Assembly: GCA_052034585.1 (NCBI GenBank)
Contig: JBPOIJ010000057.1
Coordinates: forward strand, 124,001 to 188,000
Source: Xiheimicrobium sp052034585
Lineage (GTDB): Bacteria; Myxococcota; Myxococcia; Myxococcales; Myxococcaceae
Reading direction: 5' to 3'
DNA length: 64,000 bases
The translations under genes and the position numbers were made by a program. Below the pieces are notes generated by a model. The model did not search any database. It saw only the letters and a list, made by a program, of their open reading frames with translations, and was not told where the DNA came from. Positions 34,248 through 43,067 of the stretch are shown here, piece by piece; within the stretch, counting starts at the first letter, position 1, and every line of letters begins with the position of its first letter.

Positions 34248-35687
34248 ATGACGCTCGCGCGCGCCCTCGGGCTGCTGCTGATCATCGCTGGACCCGCGTT
34301 CGCTCAGGACGCCTCCGAGCGCTTCCGGCTGGCGACGCGGCTGTACGGCCAGGGCAACGTCACCGAGGCGATGACCGAGCTCACCGCCCTCTCGAAGACC
34401 GCGCCGAGCGGGCCGGTGTGGATGAACCTCGCCGTGATTCACGCGGAGCAGGGCCGGCCAGCCGAGGCGGTGGACGCCGCCGACCACGCGCTCGCCGCGC
34501 CGCAGGGCCTCACCGAGAAGCAGCGCGAGCGGCTCGGAGTCATTCGGGGGCTCGAGCTGCAGAAGACGGGTGAGCTGGCCATCGCCTCGCCCGTCGACGG
34601 CACCGAGCTGTGGCTCGACGGGACCTCGCTCGGGAAGACGCCGCTCGCACAGCCGATTCGTGTCGCCGCGGGCATCGCCTTCCTGGTCGCCCTCGCGCCG
34701 AAGCACGAGCCGGTCGCCAAGCAGCTCACCATCACCGCCGAGCAGCGCAGCGAGCTCGCGCTCGAGCTGACGCCCACCGAGCTCGCCCCCGCGACGGTGC
34801 GGCTCGAGACCGCGCTCCCCGGCGCGAACGTCTACGTCGATGATCAGCTCGTCGGGATCACCCCGAAGACGAAGTCGGTGGTGGTGCTCCCGGGCACGCG
34901 GAAGATCTCGGTGCGTCGCGACGGGTACCTCGATGGAGAGCAGCTGATCACCGTCGAGGCGGGCGCCACCGTCGTCGCCAAGCTCGAGCCAGTCGCCCGG
35001 CAGAACGCTCCGACGGGTCAGGCGCTGGTGGTGTCGTCGGAGGGCAACGTCGATCTCACCCTCGACGGCGAGCGGCGCGGCATCGTCTTCGACGAGAAGG
35101 CGGTCGACCTCGTGGGTGGCCCGCATCGGCTCCTGCTCGAGCGCAGCGGCTTCCTCTCGATCGACCGTGAGGTGACGGTGGTGCCCTCGAAGACCACCCG
35201 GGTGGAGCTCTTGTTCGAGCCGACCGCGGAGCGACGGGCGAGCCTCGCCTCGGGCCGGAAGGTGCAGCGGGTGCTCGGCTACGTCGGCATCGGCGTGGGC
35301 GCGGCCGGCATCATCGCCTCGTCCATTCTCGCGTTCGGCTGGTACCCGTACCTCGACCGCTACTGGAAGAAGCAGATCGACCTCGCCGACGCCGAGCTGC
35401 GCGCCAACAAGGGCTGCGCGGTGACGATGAACCCGGCGTGGCTGACGTGTGATCAGATCACCTCGCTCTCGAACGACAAGCGCAAGGAGATCGCGAGAGA
35501 TCAGTCCTTCGCGCTCATCGGGCTCGCGGTCTCGGCCGGCGCGGTGGGCGCGGGCGTGCTGTCGTACCTCCTCGCGCCGGAGCTGACGCGGTACGAGCGG
35601 CCGCTGAAGAACCCCGACTTCATTCCCGAGCTGGGCGTGACCGTGTTGCCAGGCGGTGCCGCGGTGTCGGCTGCCGGGCGGTTCTGA
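34248..35687 (+). CDS. TPR-PEGA periplasmic/membrane protein
   Basis: 479 aa from ATG 34248 (GAGGAG upstream; cleavable signal ending PAFAQ). TPR-like helices lie at about 22-105. Three PEGA-type beta repeats follow (about 110-175, 185-255 and 265-335; G-T-E-L-W-L-D-G-x-x-L-G-x-T-P, G-A-N-V-Y-V-D-D-x-x-V-G-x-T-P). Two C-terminal membrane helices (about 345-367 and 425-450) flank a loop with two Cys. The same order is seen in the PEGA protein at 40424-41737. It is probably an envelope protein whose PEGA domains contact cell-wall or surface partners. Confidence 0.75.
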   Translation: MTLARALGLLLIIAGPAFAQDASERFRLATRLYGQGNVTEAMTELTALSKTAPSGPVWMNLAVIHAEQGRPAEAVDAADHALAAPQGLTEKQRERLGVIRGLELQKTGELAIASPVDGTELWLDGTSLGKTPLAQPIRVAAGIAFLVALAPKHEPVAKQLTITAEQRSELALELTPTELAPATVRLETALPGANVYVDDQLVGITPKTKSVVVLPGTRKISVRRDGYLDGEQLITVEAGATVVAKLEPVARQNAPTGQALVVSSEGNVDLTLDGERRGIVFDEKAVDLVGGPHRLLLERSGFLSIDREVTVVPSKTTRVELLFEPTAERRASLASGRKVQRVLGYVGIGVGAAGIIASSILAFGWYPYLDRYWKKQIDLADAELRANKGCAVTMNPAWLTCDQITSLSNDKRKEIARDQSFALIGLAVSAGAVGAGVLSYLLAPELTRYERPLKNPDFIPELGVTVLPGGAAVSAAGRF

Positions 35688-35823
35688 GCGCTCGCCTCGC
35701 GGTGGGTCGACGACGGCCCCGGGCAGAGTCACCGTCGACCCAGTTCGGGTCGCCACGCCGGGTGTGGTTTCGACGACTTCACGCTCGAGCCTCGCAGGCG
35801 CGCGCCTTGCTGATCCACCGGGC

Positions 35824-36900
35824 ATGAGTCACCTCGAGAACCCTGGCCGCATCTTGGTGGTGGACGACAACCCGCAGCTCCTCTCGGGCATCTCGCGCAA
35901 CTTGCGGCGGGTCATTCCCGTCGTCACCGCGAACTCGGGCACCGAGGCGCTGGCGCTGCTCCGCGCCGACCGCGAGTTCTCCATCATCATGTCCGACATG
36001 CGAATGCCCGGCATGGACGGCGCGCAGTTCTTCGCCGAGGTGCGCTTCCTGGTGCCCGACGCGGTGCGCATTCTCCTCACCGGCCAAGCGGAGATGGCCT
36101 CGGTCATCGCCGCCATCAACGAGGGCCGCATCTACCGGTTCCTCTCCAAGCCGGTCGACTTCGAAGACCTCCGCACGGTGGTGGGCGCGGCGATGGCGCA
36201 CTACCGGCTCCAGCAAGCAGAGGCGCGCGAGAAGGTGGCGATGCTGCGCACCCAGGTCGACCGCGTCGAAGACCTGCTCGCCCTCTCGTCGATCGCGGCG
36301 TGGGGTCAGGCCGCGCGCACCCGGCACCTCGCGGCGCTGCTGGCCGAACACCTCGGGCTGGCCGACGTCGTCTCCATCGAGCTCGCGGCGGTGCTGCACG
36401 CGTCGCGGCTCGCCTTCCCTGCCTCGGCGCCGACCCCTCAGGTGCTCACCGCGCTCACCTCGCTCGCCAGCTTCGACCCCGAAGACCCGGTGCGAGTGAT
36501 GTTGAGCGAACTCTCGGCTCCCTCGAGCCAGCCTCTCCGGGTCGGCACTCGCTTGCTCAAGGTGGCGCTGGCTGCGGGTGAGGCGCCTGGCTCGTGGCAC
36601 GATCGCGTCGAATACCTCGTTCGCGAGAAGGGCGTCGACGCTCGGTTCGCCGAAGCCCTCCGCGGCATTCACGACCGGCTCACCCCCAGCCCTCCGCGCA
36701 AGGTGGCCGCCTCGGAGCTCGCCGTCGGAATGCGAATCGTCGAGCCGCTCGTGGACGAAGCGGGGAAGGAGATCGTCCCTGCCGGTGCACGGGTGACGCC
36801 CACCGCGCTCGCCATCATCGCGGGGTGGAGCACCCCACTCGCGCCGGTCACCATGGTGGCCGACGCCGCCAGCGCCTCGGGCATTCGCGCCAGCGCCTGA
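35824..36900 (+). CDS. Response regulator with degenerate HD-type output domain
   Basis: 358 aa. A complete receiver domain has acidic pair D14/D15, phospho-acceptor D58 (SDMRMPGMDG), T86 and K109 (SKP). A helical region at about 125-300 aligns loosely with HD-GYP/HDOD domains (RTRHLAALLAEHLGL, ELAAVLHASRLAF), but the HD and GYP residues are missing, so no phosphodiesterase activity is expected. The last 50 residues resemble the short beta element of RpfG-type regulators (MRIVEPLVDEAGKEIVPAGARVT). No kinase gene adjoins. It is convergent with the rhodanese-like gene, 3 bp away. Confidence 0.8.
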   Translation: MSHLENPGRILVVDDNPQLLSGISRNLRRVIPVVTANSGTEALALLRADREFSIIMSDMRMPGMDGAQFFAEVRFLVPDAVRILLTGQAEMASVIAAINEGRIYRFLSKPVDFEDLRTVVGAAMAHYRLQQAEAREKVAMLRTQVDRVEDLLALSSIAAWGQAARTRHLAALLAEHLGLADVVSIELAAVLHASRLAFPASAPTPQVLTALTSLASFDPEDPVRVMLSELSAPSSQPLRVGTRLLKVALAAGEAPGSWHDRVEYLVREKGVDARFAEALRGIHDRLTPSPPRKVAASELAVGMRIVEPLVDEAGKEIVPAGARVTPTALAIIAGWSTPLAPVTMVADAASASGIRASA

Positions 36901-36903
36901 CGG

Positions 36904-38307
36904 TCAGTGAGCCGGGGCGCGCTTCGAGGGGTCGGCCTTCGCGCGCTCGAAGACGCTGAACGTCTCGCCGTGGTGGAAGCGCACCTCGAACACCGGGAGC
37001 CCGGCGGCGAGCACGCCCACCGTCGCCTCGAGGTGCCGTTGCCCGAGCGCGTGCACCGTCTCGACCAACGCCGACGGGTCGCTCGGCTTCTTCGGCACCA
37101 GCGACTCGGCGCGCAAGAGGAACTCGGCGACGTGCGCCCGCAGCTGCCGCGCGACCTGCGGGTGGTTGACGAACATCTGCACGCCGTCGACGTTCGGAGA
37201 GAGCAGCGGCACCTTCGAGAACGTCCACAGCTCCTCGTCGAGCGTCACCGACACCACCGCGCCTTCCCCGTGGCTGCCGCCGAGAATCACGTACTCGGGC
37301 TCGACCGCGCCGCTCCAGCGGGTGCGCCAGAACGCGCTCATCACCTGCGGCACCAGGCCAGGACGAACGCCGTAGCGCTCGGGGTGCAGCGTCATCAGCT
37401 TGAGGTGCCCACAGCCCATCGCGGCGGGCGTGGTGTAGTGCTCGAGCAAGGGCGCACGCGCCTCCATCGGCGGCTGCCGGAGGAAGTTTCGCCACTGCAT
37501 CGGTTGGGAGAGCGGCTCGAGCGTCTTGGTGAGGCGCGGGTCGGCGCGCAGCGTCGGAATGAGCGCGTTCACCGTCGGGGTGTCGTTGTGGAGATAGAAG
37601 CGGCCGAAGGTGTCGAGCCAGGCGCGGAGGAGCGCGTCGATCTGCGGCTGCTCGAGCACCACCCCGGTGACGGCTTCGTAGGCCGCGAGGGCGAGCGCGA
37701 ACTCTCCAGTGTCTCCGCCGGGCGTGCCGATGACGCCGTGGTCGTCGCGCCCGTCGACGCAGGAGCGGCGGCCCCGGGTGAGGAAGGCAGCGAGCGTCAT
37801 CCACTTCACGCTGCCGCGCCGCCCGACGTGCTGCTCGATGAGCGCCTGGGTGAGCAGGCCGTCGGCTGGTGGCGGTGCGGGTGGGTCGAGCTTCTTGAGC
37901 GGGCGGTCGCGATAGAGCGTGAGCCGCGAGGTGGCGAGGCCCATCGCCTTCCAGGTGCGCATGCCTCCGTCCATCGCGGCGACGAAGTCCATCCCGAGCG
38001 CCTCGAGGTACGAGGCGGCGCGGCCGGCCCGGTCGGTGTGGTTGGAGATGAGCACCACCACCTGGTCGAGGCCGAGCACCTGCGGAATGCGGGCGACCTC
38101 GGCGAGCGGCACGTGCACCACGCCGGGAATGTGGCCGAGTGGACCGGTGAGCTCCGGTTCGTCGCGCACGTCGATGAGGGCGACCCGGCGGCCGGCGTCG
38201 GCGGCGTACTCGGGAGGCACCACGGGAACACCGGCGGCGTTGCGCACGCGGCGTTCGACGAAGTTCACGCGAACCAACCGCTCGGCGAGTGGGGCTTGGG
38301 GCGTCAT
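36904..38307 (-). CDS. Rhodanese-like protein without catalytic Cys, fused to an unknown domain
   Basis: 467 aa. Residues 10-135 follow the rhodanese fold (LIDVRDEPELTGPLGHIPGVVHVPLAEV; AMDGGMRTWKAMGL). The catalytic loop reads V-L-I-S88-N-H-T-D-R-A-G, with Ser where the sulphur-carrying Cys should be. The C-terminal domain (about 165-460) was not recognised. It is rich in conserved-looking His/Cys/Asp (GCGHLKLM; GGSHGEGAVV; HNDTPTVNALIP). It is probably a binding rather than transferase protein. It begins 10 nt after the bestrophin-family gene stop, so the two form an operon. Confidence 0.7.
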   Translation of the reverse strand: MTPQAPLAERLVRVNFVERRVRNAAGVPVVPPEYAADAGRRVALIDVRDEPELTGPLGHIPGVVHVPLAEVARIPQVLGLDQVVVLISNHTDRAGRAASYLEALGMDFVAAMDGGMRTWKAMGLATSRLTLYRDRPLKKLDPPAPPPADGLLTQALIEQHVGRRGSVKWMTLAAFLTRGRRSCVDGRDDHGVIGTPGGDTGEFALALAAYEAVTGVVLEQPQIDALLRAWLDTFGRFYLHNDTPTVNALIPTLRADPRLTKTLEPLSQPMQWRNFLRQPPMEARAPLLEHYTTPAAMGCGHLKLMTLHPERYGVRPGLVPQVMSAFWRTRWSGAVEPEYVILGGSHGEGAVVSVTLDEELWTFSKVPLLSPNVDGVQMFVNHPQVARQLRAHVAEFLLRAESLVPKKPSDPSALVETVHALGQRHLEATVGVLAAGLPVFEVRFHHGETFSVFERAKADPSKRAPAH

Positions 38308-38317
38308 GCGGCTCTCC

Positions 38318-39211
38318 TCACATCAGGTACCCGTCGACCGGGGCGAGCGGCGCCGGCAGCTCCTTCTCGCCGTTCAGCTCGCGCAGGTTGATCTCGATGG
38401 TGCGGCAGAGCGCGCTCATCGGGGTGTCTTGAATGCGGTTCTCGAAGGGGTCTTCGTTGATGGCCGCGATGCCGTTGAGCGCGAAGAAGAGGAAGCTCGT
38501 CGGCACGGTGAAGAGCGGGGTTCGCCAGTCGAGCGCGTCGACCATCGTCGCCGGGAGGAGCAGCACGAAGAAGTAGACGAACAGCCGGGTGTAGTACTCG
38601 TACTGACGTGGCAGCGGCGTGTTCTTGATGCGCTCGCAGGCGCCGAGCACGTTGACGATTTCGTTGAGCGATTGGTCGAGCTGCATCGCTCCGAACTCCG
38701 AGAGCGTGCCGGCGCGTTGGAGCTCGCGCACCCTCGTGCCCTGGCGGTTCAGCAGCGACATCGGCAGGTGCTGCGCGGCGCGGTGCTGGGCGAACTCCTC
38801 GGCGGTCAGGAATGGCGCGAGCTCGCTGAGGTCCGTCTGCCGGCGCAGGTGCAGTCGAATCGCGTTCACCACCGCGACGTGCCGGTGGAGCAGCTCGGTG
38901 CGCAGCTCCGGCGCGAGAATCATCGAGTGCACCTGGCGGCCGAAGTTGCGGCTCCAGTTCACCAGCGCGCCCCACTGCTTCCGCGCTTCCCACCAGCGGT
39001 CGTAGGAGCCGTTGTTGTGGAAGGCGAGGAAGATGGCGAGCGCGGTGGCCATCGGCCCGACCGCCGCGTTCGGCACCGAGAGCCAGGTCCAGCCGGCTTC
39101 ATCGTGGAGGAAGACGATGAGGAGCGCCCAGGCGAGCGCGAAGAGCACCTTCGCTCCTTGCACGCGCGCCACCACCGAGAGCTTGAGGTACTTGCGGACG
39201 ATCAGGAGCAA
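38318..39211 (-). CDS. Bestrophin-family anion channel (RFP-TM/UPF0187)
   Basis: 297 aa, the normal size for bacterial bestrophins. Membrane helices lie at about 18-36, 48-66, 200-222 and 226-246. The family's N-terminal motif F-H-N-N-G-S-Y-D-R-W-W-E-A-R-K-Q-W-G lies at about 64-81, and the C-terminal region has N-E-D-P-F-E-N-R-x-x-D-T-P-M. Bacterial members form pentameric chloride or cation channels in the inner membrane. It is the first gene of an operon with the rhodanese-like gene. Gating is unknown. Confidence 0.88.
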   Translation of the reverse strand: MLLIVRKYLKLSVVARVQGAKVLFALAWALLIVFLHDEAGWTWLSVPNAAVGPMATALAIFLAFHNNGSYDRWWEARKQWGALVNWSRNFGRQVHSMILAPELRTELLHRHVAVVNAIRLHLRRQTDLSELAPFLTAEEFAQHRAAQHLPMSLLNRQGTRVRELQRAGTLSEFGAMQLDQSLNEIVNVLGACERIKNTPLPRQYEYYTRLFVYFFVLLLPATMVDALDWRTPLFTVPTSFLFFALNGIAAINEDPFENRIQDTPMSALCRTIEINLRELNGEKELPAPLAPVDGYLM

Positions 39212-39319
39212 CCCCTCCGAGGACGACGGTTCGAACGATACGAAGGGGCGAGGTGGTAGACACCGGTCGTTCGCGGAGCAACCGATTCCTCCTCGTCATT
39301 CGGTTGGACGCCGGACGCT

Positions 39320-40333
39320 TCACCGAAACTCGAGCTGGGTCGATCCTCCGAGTGGGGTGTGCGTCGCCGAGAAGGTGGTGGCGAAGTCGCCCACGGTGAA
39401 GTCGAGGTGGCTTTCTGCGAAGACGAGGATGGAGCCTCGCCCGACGACACCGGAGAGGAGCTGCGCATCGACGACTCCGCTTCCAGCGCGCGCATCGAAG
39501 GCACACTCCAGAAACTCGGTGGGATGAACGAGGCGCAGCTTCACGGTCTGCCCGATCAGACCTCCGCTCCAGGCGATGGCGAGCGGCATCGTGTTGCTCA
39601 CCCCACCATCTCGTTCTCCGAGGAGCGGTGGCACGAGGCGAATGAAGGGGGCCACCAGGCGCTGCGACGGAATGGCTGGGACCCGCCCACCAGTCGTCGA
39701 CAGCTCGAGCGTCACCGGCTGCGACCACCCGCGGGCGAACCAGGTCCCCGAGCCGCCGTCGAGCTCGACCCCGCCGTCGACGCTCGTGCCCACGATGCGC
39801 ATGACGCCGGGACTCACCACCGTGCCGAGGACCAGCGGGGCTCCGCCATCGGGCGTGCAGACCCATCTCGAGCACTGCTGGATCCGCTCCTCGCGGCAGC
39901 CGCCCGGAGTCGTCGTCGAAGCGCCTCCTTCGATGAAGTGGGAGATCACCGCGAAGCCCGCGACCCCACCGGTGGATTCGACTTGCCCGACCGTCACTCG
40001 GCCAGTGTTGCCGGGAGTCGAGCCACCCGCGCTTCCGCCTGCGACGACGCCTCCAGCCGCACCGCCTCCGGCGCCGACGGTTCCGCCCGCGGCGCCCGCT
40101 CCGCCAGTCGACACGACCACGCGCTCGCACACGCCCGCGGTGCATTCGGCTCCCAGCAGACACACCTGGCAGGCGGCACCCGCGGAACCGCACGCCCTCG
40201 AATGGGGCCGCTCGACGCAACGACCGGTCGCATCGCAGCAGCCGCCCGCGCACGTCGTGGCGTCACAGACGACGGCGGTGCCACAGCTGCTCACGGCCAC
40301 GGCGAGGACCAACGCAAGACGTCGAAGGCTCAT
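39320..40333 (-). CDS. Lipoprotein with ten-Cys module and Gly/Ala linker
   Basis: 337 aa. Lipobox V-S-S-C (Cys17). The ten-Cys module (C23-C69) has the same spacing as in the lipoproteins at 25634, 41737 and 20435. A Gly/Ala/Val linker at 77-107 is less regular than in neighbours. A beta-rich domain of about 225 residues follows (VESTGGVAGFAVISHF; LEFR end) with two Cys pairs. The domain was not recognised. It is a monocistronic minus-strand gene. Confidence 0.72.
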   Translation of the reverse strand: MSLRRLALVLAVAVSSCGTAVVCDATTCAGGCCDATGRCVERPHSRACGSAGAACQVCLLGAECTAGVCERVVVSTGGAGAAGGTVGAGGGAAGGVVAGGSAGGSTPGNTGRVTVGQVESTGGVAGFAVISHFIEGGASTTTPGGCREERIQQCSRWVCTPDGGAPLVLGTVVSPGVMRIVGTSVDGGVELDGGSGTWFARGWSQPVTLELSTTGGRVPAIPSQRLVAPFIRLVPPLLGERDGGVSNTMPLAIAWSGGLIGQTVKLRLVHPTEFLECAFDARAGSGVVDAQLLSGVVGRGSILVFAESHLDFTVGDFATTFSATHTPLGGSTQLEFR

Positions 40334-40423
40334 GCGGAGGCTCAGTAGCTGCGCACCTGGCGAAAACGCGCGATCGGCCCCGAAGTCGTTGGCCCTCGAC
40401 CAAAGGAAGCGCGGCGCGAACGC

Positions 40424-41737
40424 TCACCAGGTTCCGGCGAGGGCGAGCCCGTCGAGCCGCGGCACCAGCACGACCTGCGGCGACTCGGGCTGGAGCCACC
40501 ACCAGCCGAGACCGGCGAGCGCCGTCGCCGCGCCGACCCCGAGCAGTCCGTAGGAGGTGTAGCTCGAGAGCCGGGCGCGGCTGATGGCTTGCGCGTACTC
40601 GGCCTCGTTCGCTTGAGGCACCCGCTGGGCGGCGGCGAGGTCTCCACGAGAAGCGACGAAGACCCCGAGGCCGACCGCTCCCAGCGCCGCGCCAGCCGCG
40701 GAGAGGAGCAGGGGAAACGGACGCCGGCCCTTCGCGGGCGTCACCACCGCCGGCGGTTCCGAGCTGGTGCTCGAGTGGTCGTACAATCGGCGCACCGCCG
40801 CGGTGAGCGCCTCGGTGGAGACCGGCCTCACCCGCTCACGGCTCGTCTCGCTGCGAGTCAGCCGGAGCACCTCGGCGCCATCGCCTTCGAGCGCGACGAG
40901 CAGGAGCTCGGACGTCGAGGTGCGCTCCTCGAGCGCCGCGAGTGGACGGGGTTGGTCGCGCCGCACGCCTGCCACCAGCTCGGCCCACATCGCGCGCAGA
41001 GCCGCCGCGTCGTCGGAGGGCGCGAACGGCAACTGCACCGTCGTTCCCGGCGTCAGCAGCTCGATGGACTGCAAGAGCGGCGCGCCGGGCGTGAACGCCG
41101 TCAGCCGATGCCGCCCCGCGACGAGCGACGCGGTCGTCGCCGGGGTCATTCCCACCAAGACGCCGTCGACCCACACCAGGGCGGGAACGGGAGAATCGAT
41201 GACGAAGGTACTGCGCGCCGCCTTCGCCTTGCCCTGCCGCTGGAGGTCGACCTGCTGCTGGGTGTCATCGGGTACGCCGCCGGCGGGGAACGCGAACGAG
41301 GGCTCGAGGGTGAAGAGGAACGAGAGCTCGGCCTGACCGCCCTGCAGCGCGCCCTTCCACGCCAGCGCCTCGACGAAGGCCCGTTGCGTCGTCCTCCAAT
41401 CGGCGCGCTCGAGCGCCTTGAGCGCCTCGGCGGCAGACCTGGCGGCGCCGTCCCGGTCTCCCGACTGACGGAGCCGTTCGACGGCAGCGAGCGCGGCGCG
41501 GCCCGACACTTCAGCTTCGAGGCGAGGCGAGAGGCCGCCTTCAGCCTGCTCCTCGGGCCCGCGCACCCGCAGCCGCGACTCGTTTCGCCTCAAGGCTTCG
41601 GTGAGCTCGACCCAGGTGCGCAGCGAGCGCGCCGAGTGCTGGCCGTCACGCTCGAGCACGACGAGCGCGGTGTCGATGGGCTGCGCCTCCGCCAGGCCGG
41701 CGACGAGGACGACGATGGCGAGCCCGCGCGTTCGCAT
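40424..41737 (-). CDS. PEGA-domain membrane protein, coupled to a VWA lipoprotein
   Basis: 437 aa starting MRTRGLAIVVLVAGLAEAQ (signal peptide). A helical region at about 30-150 is followed by a PEGA-type repeat at about 195-250 (PALVWVDGVLVGMTPATTASLVAGRHRLTAF). A charged segment comes next, then two C-terminal membrane helices (about 350-372 and 400-420). Its start overlaps the stop of the VWA lipoprotein gene (TGATG), so translation is coupled. The overall plan matches the PEGA protein at 34248-35687. Upstream in-frame sequence is only antisense or shifted reading of the VWA gene. Confidence 0.72.
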   Translation of the reverse strand: MRTRGLAIVVLVAGLAEAQPIDTALVVLERDGQHSARSLRTWVELTEALRRNESRLRVRGPEEQAEGGLSPRLEAEVSGRAALAAVERLRQSGDRDGAARSAAEALKALERADWRTTQRAFVEALAWKGALQGGQAELSFLFTLEPSFAFPAGGVPDDTQQQVDLQRQGKAKAARSTFVIDSPVPALVWVDGVLVGMTPATTASLVAGRHRLTAFTPGAPLLQSIELLTPGTTVQLPFAPSDDAAALRAMWAELVAGVRRDQPRPLAALEERTSTSELLLVALEGDGAEVLRLTRSETSRERVRPVSTEALTAAVRRLYDHSSTSSEPPAVVTPAKGRRPFPLLLSAAGAALGAVGLGVFVASRGDLAAAQRVPQANEAEYAQAISRARLSSYTSYGLLGVGAATALAGLGWWWLQPESPQVVLVPRLDGLALAGTW

Positions 41738-43005
41738 CACGGCACCGACGCGCGCAGCACGGCCGAGCCGATGGCCTGGGCGAGCGAGGCCTCGTCGTTG
41801 GCGGAGAAGAAGCGCTGGAGGCAGCCCGGGTTCGTCACGCTGCAGGCGGTCGCGCCCCCTTCGTCGGCCATCGCGTTCATCACGCTCGTCACCTGCGGCG
41901 TGAGGGGGCCGATGACGACGATGGAGGTCTTCACTCCGGCGAGCTCGAGCGCGGCGACGGCCTGCACCGTCGCGGTCTGGTCGAGGTACCCGGCCTGGCA
42001 GTACTGCCCCATGCACCCCGCGCCGATGGTGCAGAGGTCGGGTGACGGCGCCGGCATCGCGCTGCAGCTGAGCGGGTTGGCCGGGTTGCAGTTCGGGAGT
42101 CCGTCGGTGATCAACACGATGCCATGCGGTCGAGCGCTCGAGCTGAACGGGGTGAGGGTCGCCGCGTAGCGGAGCGTTCCGGCAGTGGGCGTCCCTCCCG
42201 TCACCATCGTCGTCGTCCCGATGCCCGCCACGAAGGTCTGCACCGAGCGGGTCTGCGCGGTGAGCGTCGAGGGGTTGCTCGGCGTCGACGAACCGAGCAG
42301 CGCCACTGCCTCCGTCGTTGCCGGCGCGCAGCCAATCGGGGTGAAGGTGGCGGGCGAAGGAAAGGCGATGGCGCCGTAGCGGCCGAGCGTCGGGTTCATC
42401 GTCAGGAAGGAGCCGAGCGCACCGCGCAGGGCCGAGACCCGTGTCGGACAGGTCGCTGGGCAGCCGGTGCCGGTGCAGCCTCCACACGTCGCGCCGTTCG
42501 GGTCGAGCGGCGTGTTCATCGCGCCGGAGACGTCGACGACGAAGAGGAGATCGGCCGGCACCGCCACCCCGCCACTCGCTCCACCGCCACTCGCTCCACC
42601 GCCACTCGCTCCACCACCACTCGCTCCACCACCACTCGCTCCACCGCCACTCACTCCACCACCGCTCGCTCCACCACCGCTCGCTCCACCACCGCTCGAC
42701 CCACCTGCGCTCGAACCTCCCGCGCTGCTTCCACCAGCCGTTGCGCCTCCGCCCGTGCCCGAGCTGCCGCCCCCGGTTCCGATGAAGCCGCCGATGCACG
42801 AGCCGCCGCTGCACTGCTGCCCCGCTCCACAGACCTGGCAGGTGAAGCCGTTCGAGCCACACGTGGTCTCGTTGGTGAGGGTGACGCAGCGGCCAGTCGA
42901 GTCACAGCAGCCGGTGCAGTTCGTCGGTCCACACTGCGCCGCGGTCGGAGGCGTACAGGCAGCCACGACGACCAGCAGCATTGGCGAAGCACGCATCACG
43001 TTCAT
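41737..43005 (-). CDS. VWA lipoprotein with ten-Cys module and GGGAS stalk
   Basis: 422 aa. GGGAGA lies 6 nt before the ATG. Lipobox V-A-A-C (Cys17); ten-Cys module C25-C70; stalk at 77-146, mostly GGGAS units. A VWA domain occupies about 150-400. The metal site reads D158-V-S160-G-A162, so the third ligand Ser is Ala, while the distal T-D-G is present (ITDGLPNC). Five or more Cys in loops suggest disulphides. It is translationally coupled to the PEGA protein and lies just downstream of the Ser/Thr kinase gene on the same strand. The three may form one envelope signalling unit. Confidence 0.8.
   Translation of the reverse strand: MNVMRASPMLLVVVAACTPPTAAQCGPTNCTGCCDSTGRCVTLTNETTCGSNGFTCQVCGAGQQCSGGSCIGGFIGTGGGSSGTGGGATAGGSSAGGSSAGGSSGGGASGGGASGGGVSGGGASGGGASGGGASGGGASGGGASGGVAVPADLLFVVDVSGAMNTPLDPNGATCGGCTGTGCPATCPTRVSALRGALGSFLTMNPTLGRYGAIAFPSPATFTPIGCAPATTEAVALLGSSTPSNPSTLTAQTRSVQTFVAGIGTTTMVTGGTPTAGTLRYAATLTPFSSSARPHGIVLITDGLPNCNPANPLSCSAMPAPSPDLCTIGAGCMGQYCQAGYLDQTATVQAVAALELAGVKTSIVVIGPLTPQVTSVMNAMADEGGATACSVTNPGCLQRFFSANDEASLAQAIGSAVLRASVP
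42568..42777 (-). repeat. 15-bp in-frame repeats encoding GGGAS
   Basis: Tandem units (plus strand ACTCGCTCCACCGCC with CCGCC/CCACC alternation) build the stalk of the VWA lipoprotein. About ten units are recognisable, with less regular GGSSA units at the 5' side of the gene. Confidence 0.85.
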
Positions 43006-43067
43006 GACGTTCTCCCGATGACCCGCACGACGATTCGCGGCCGGTGCGGTTTAGCGCCAAACCTCCT

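Noticed and set aside
40424..42862. An 812-codon minus-strand frame fused to the PEGA protein
   Set aside because: The first half is a shifted reading of the VWA lipoprotein gene. The real start is the TGATG overlap at 41737.
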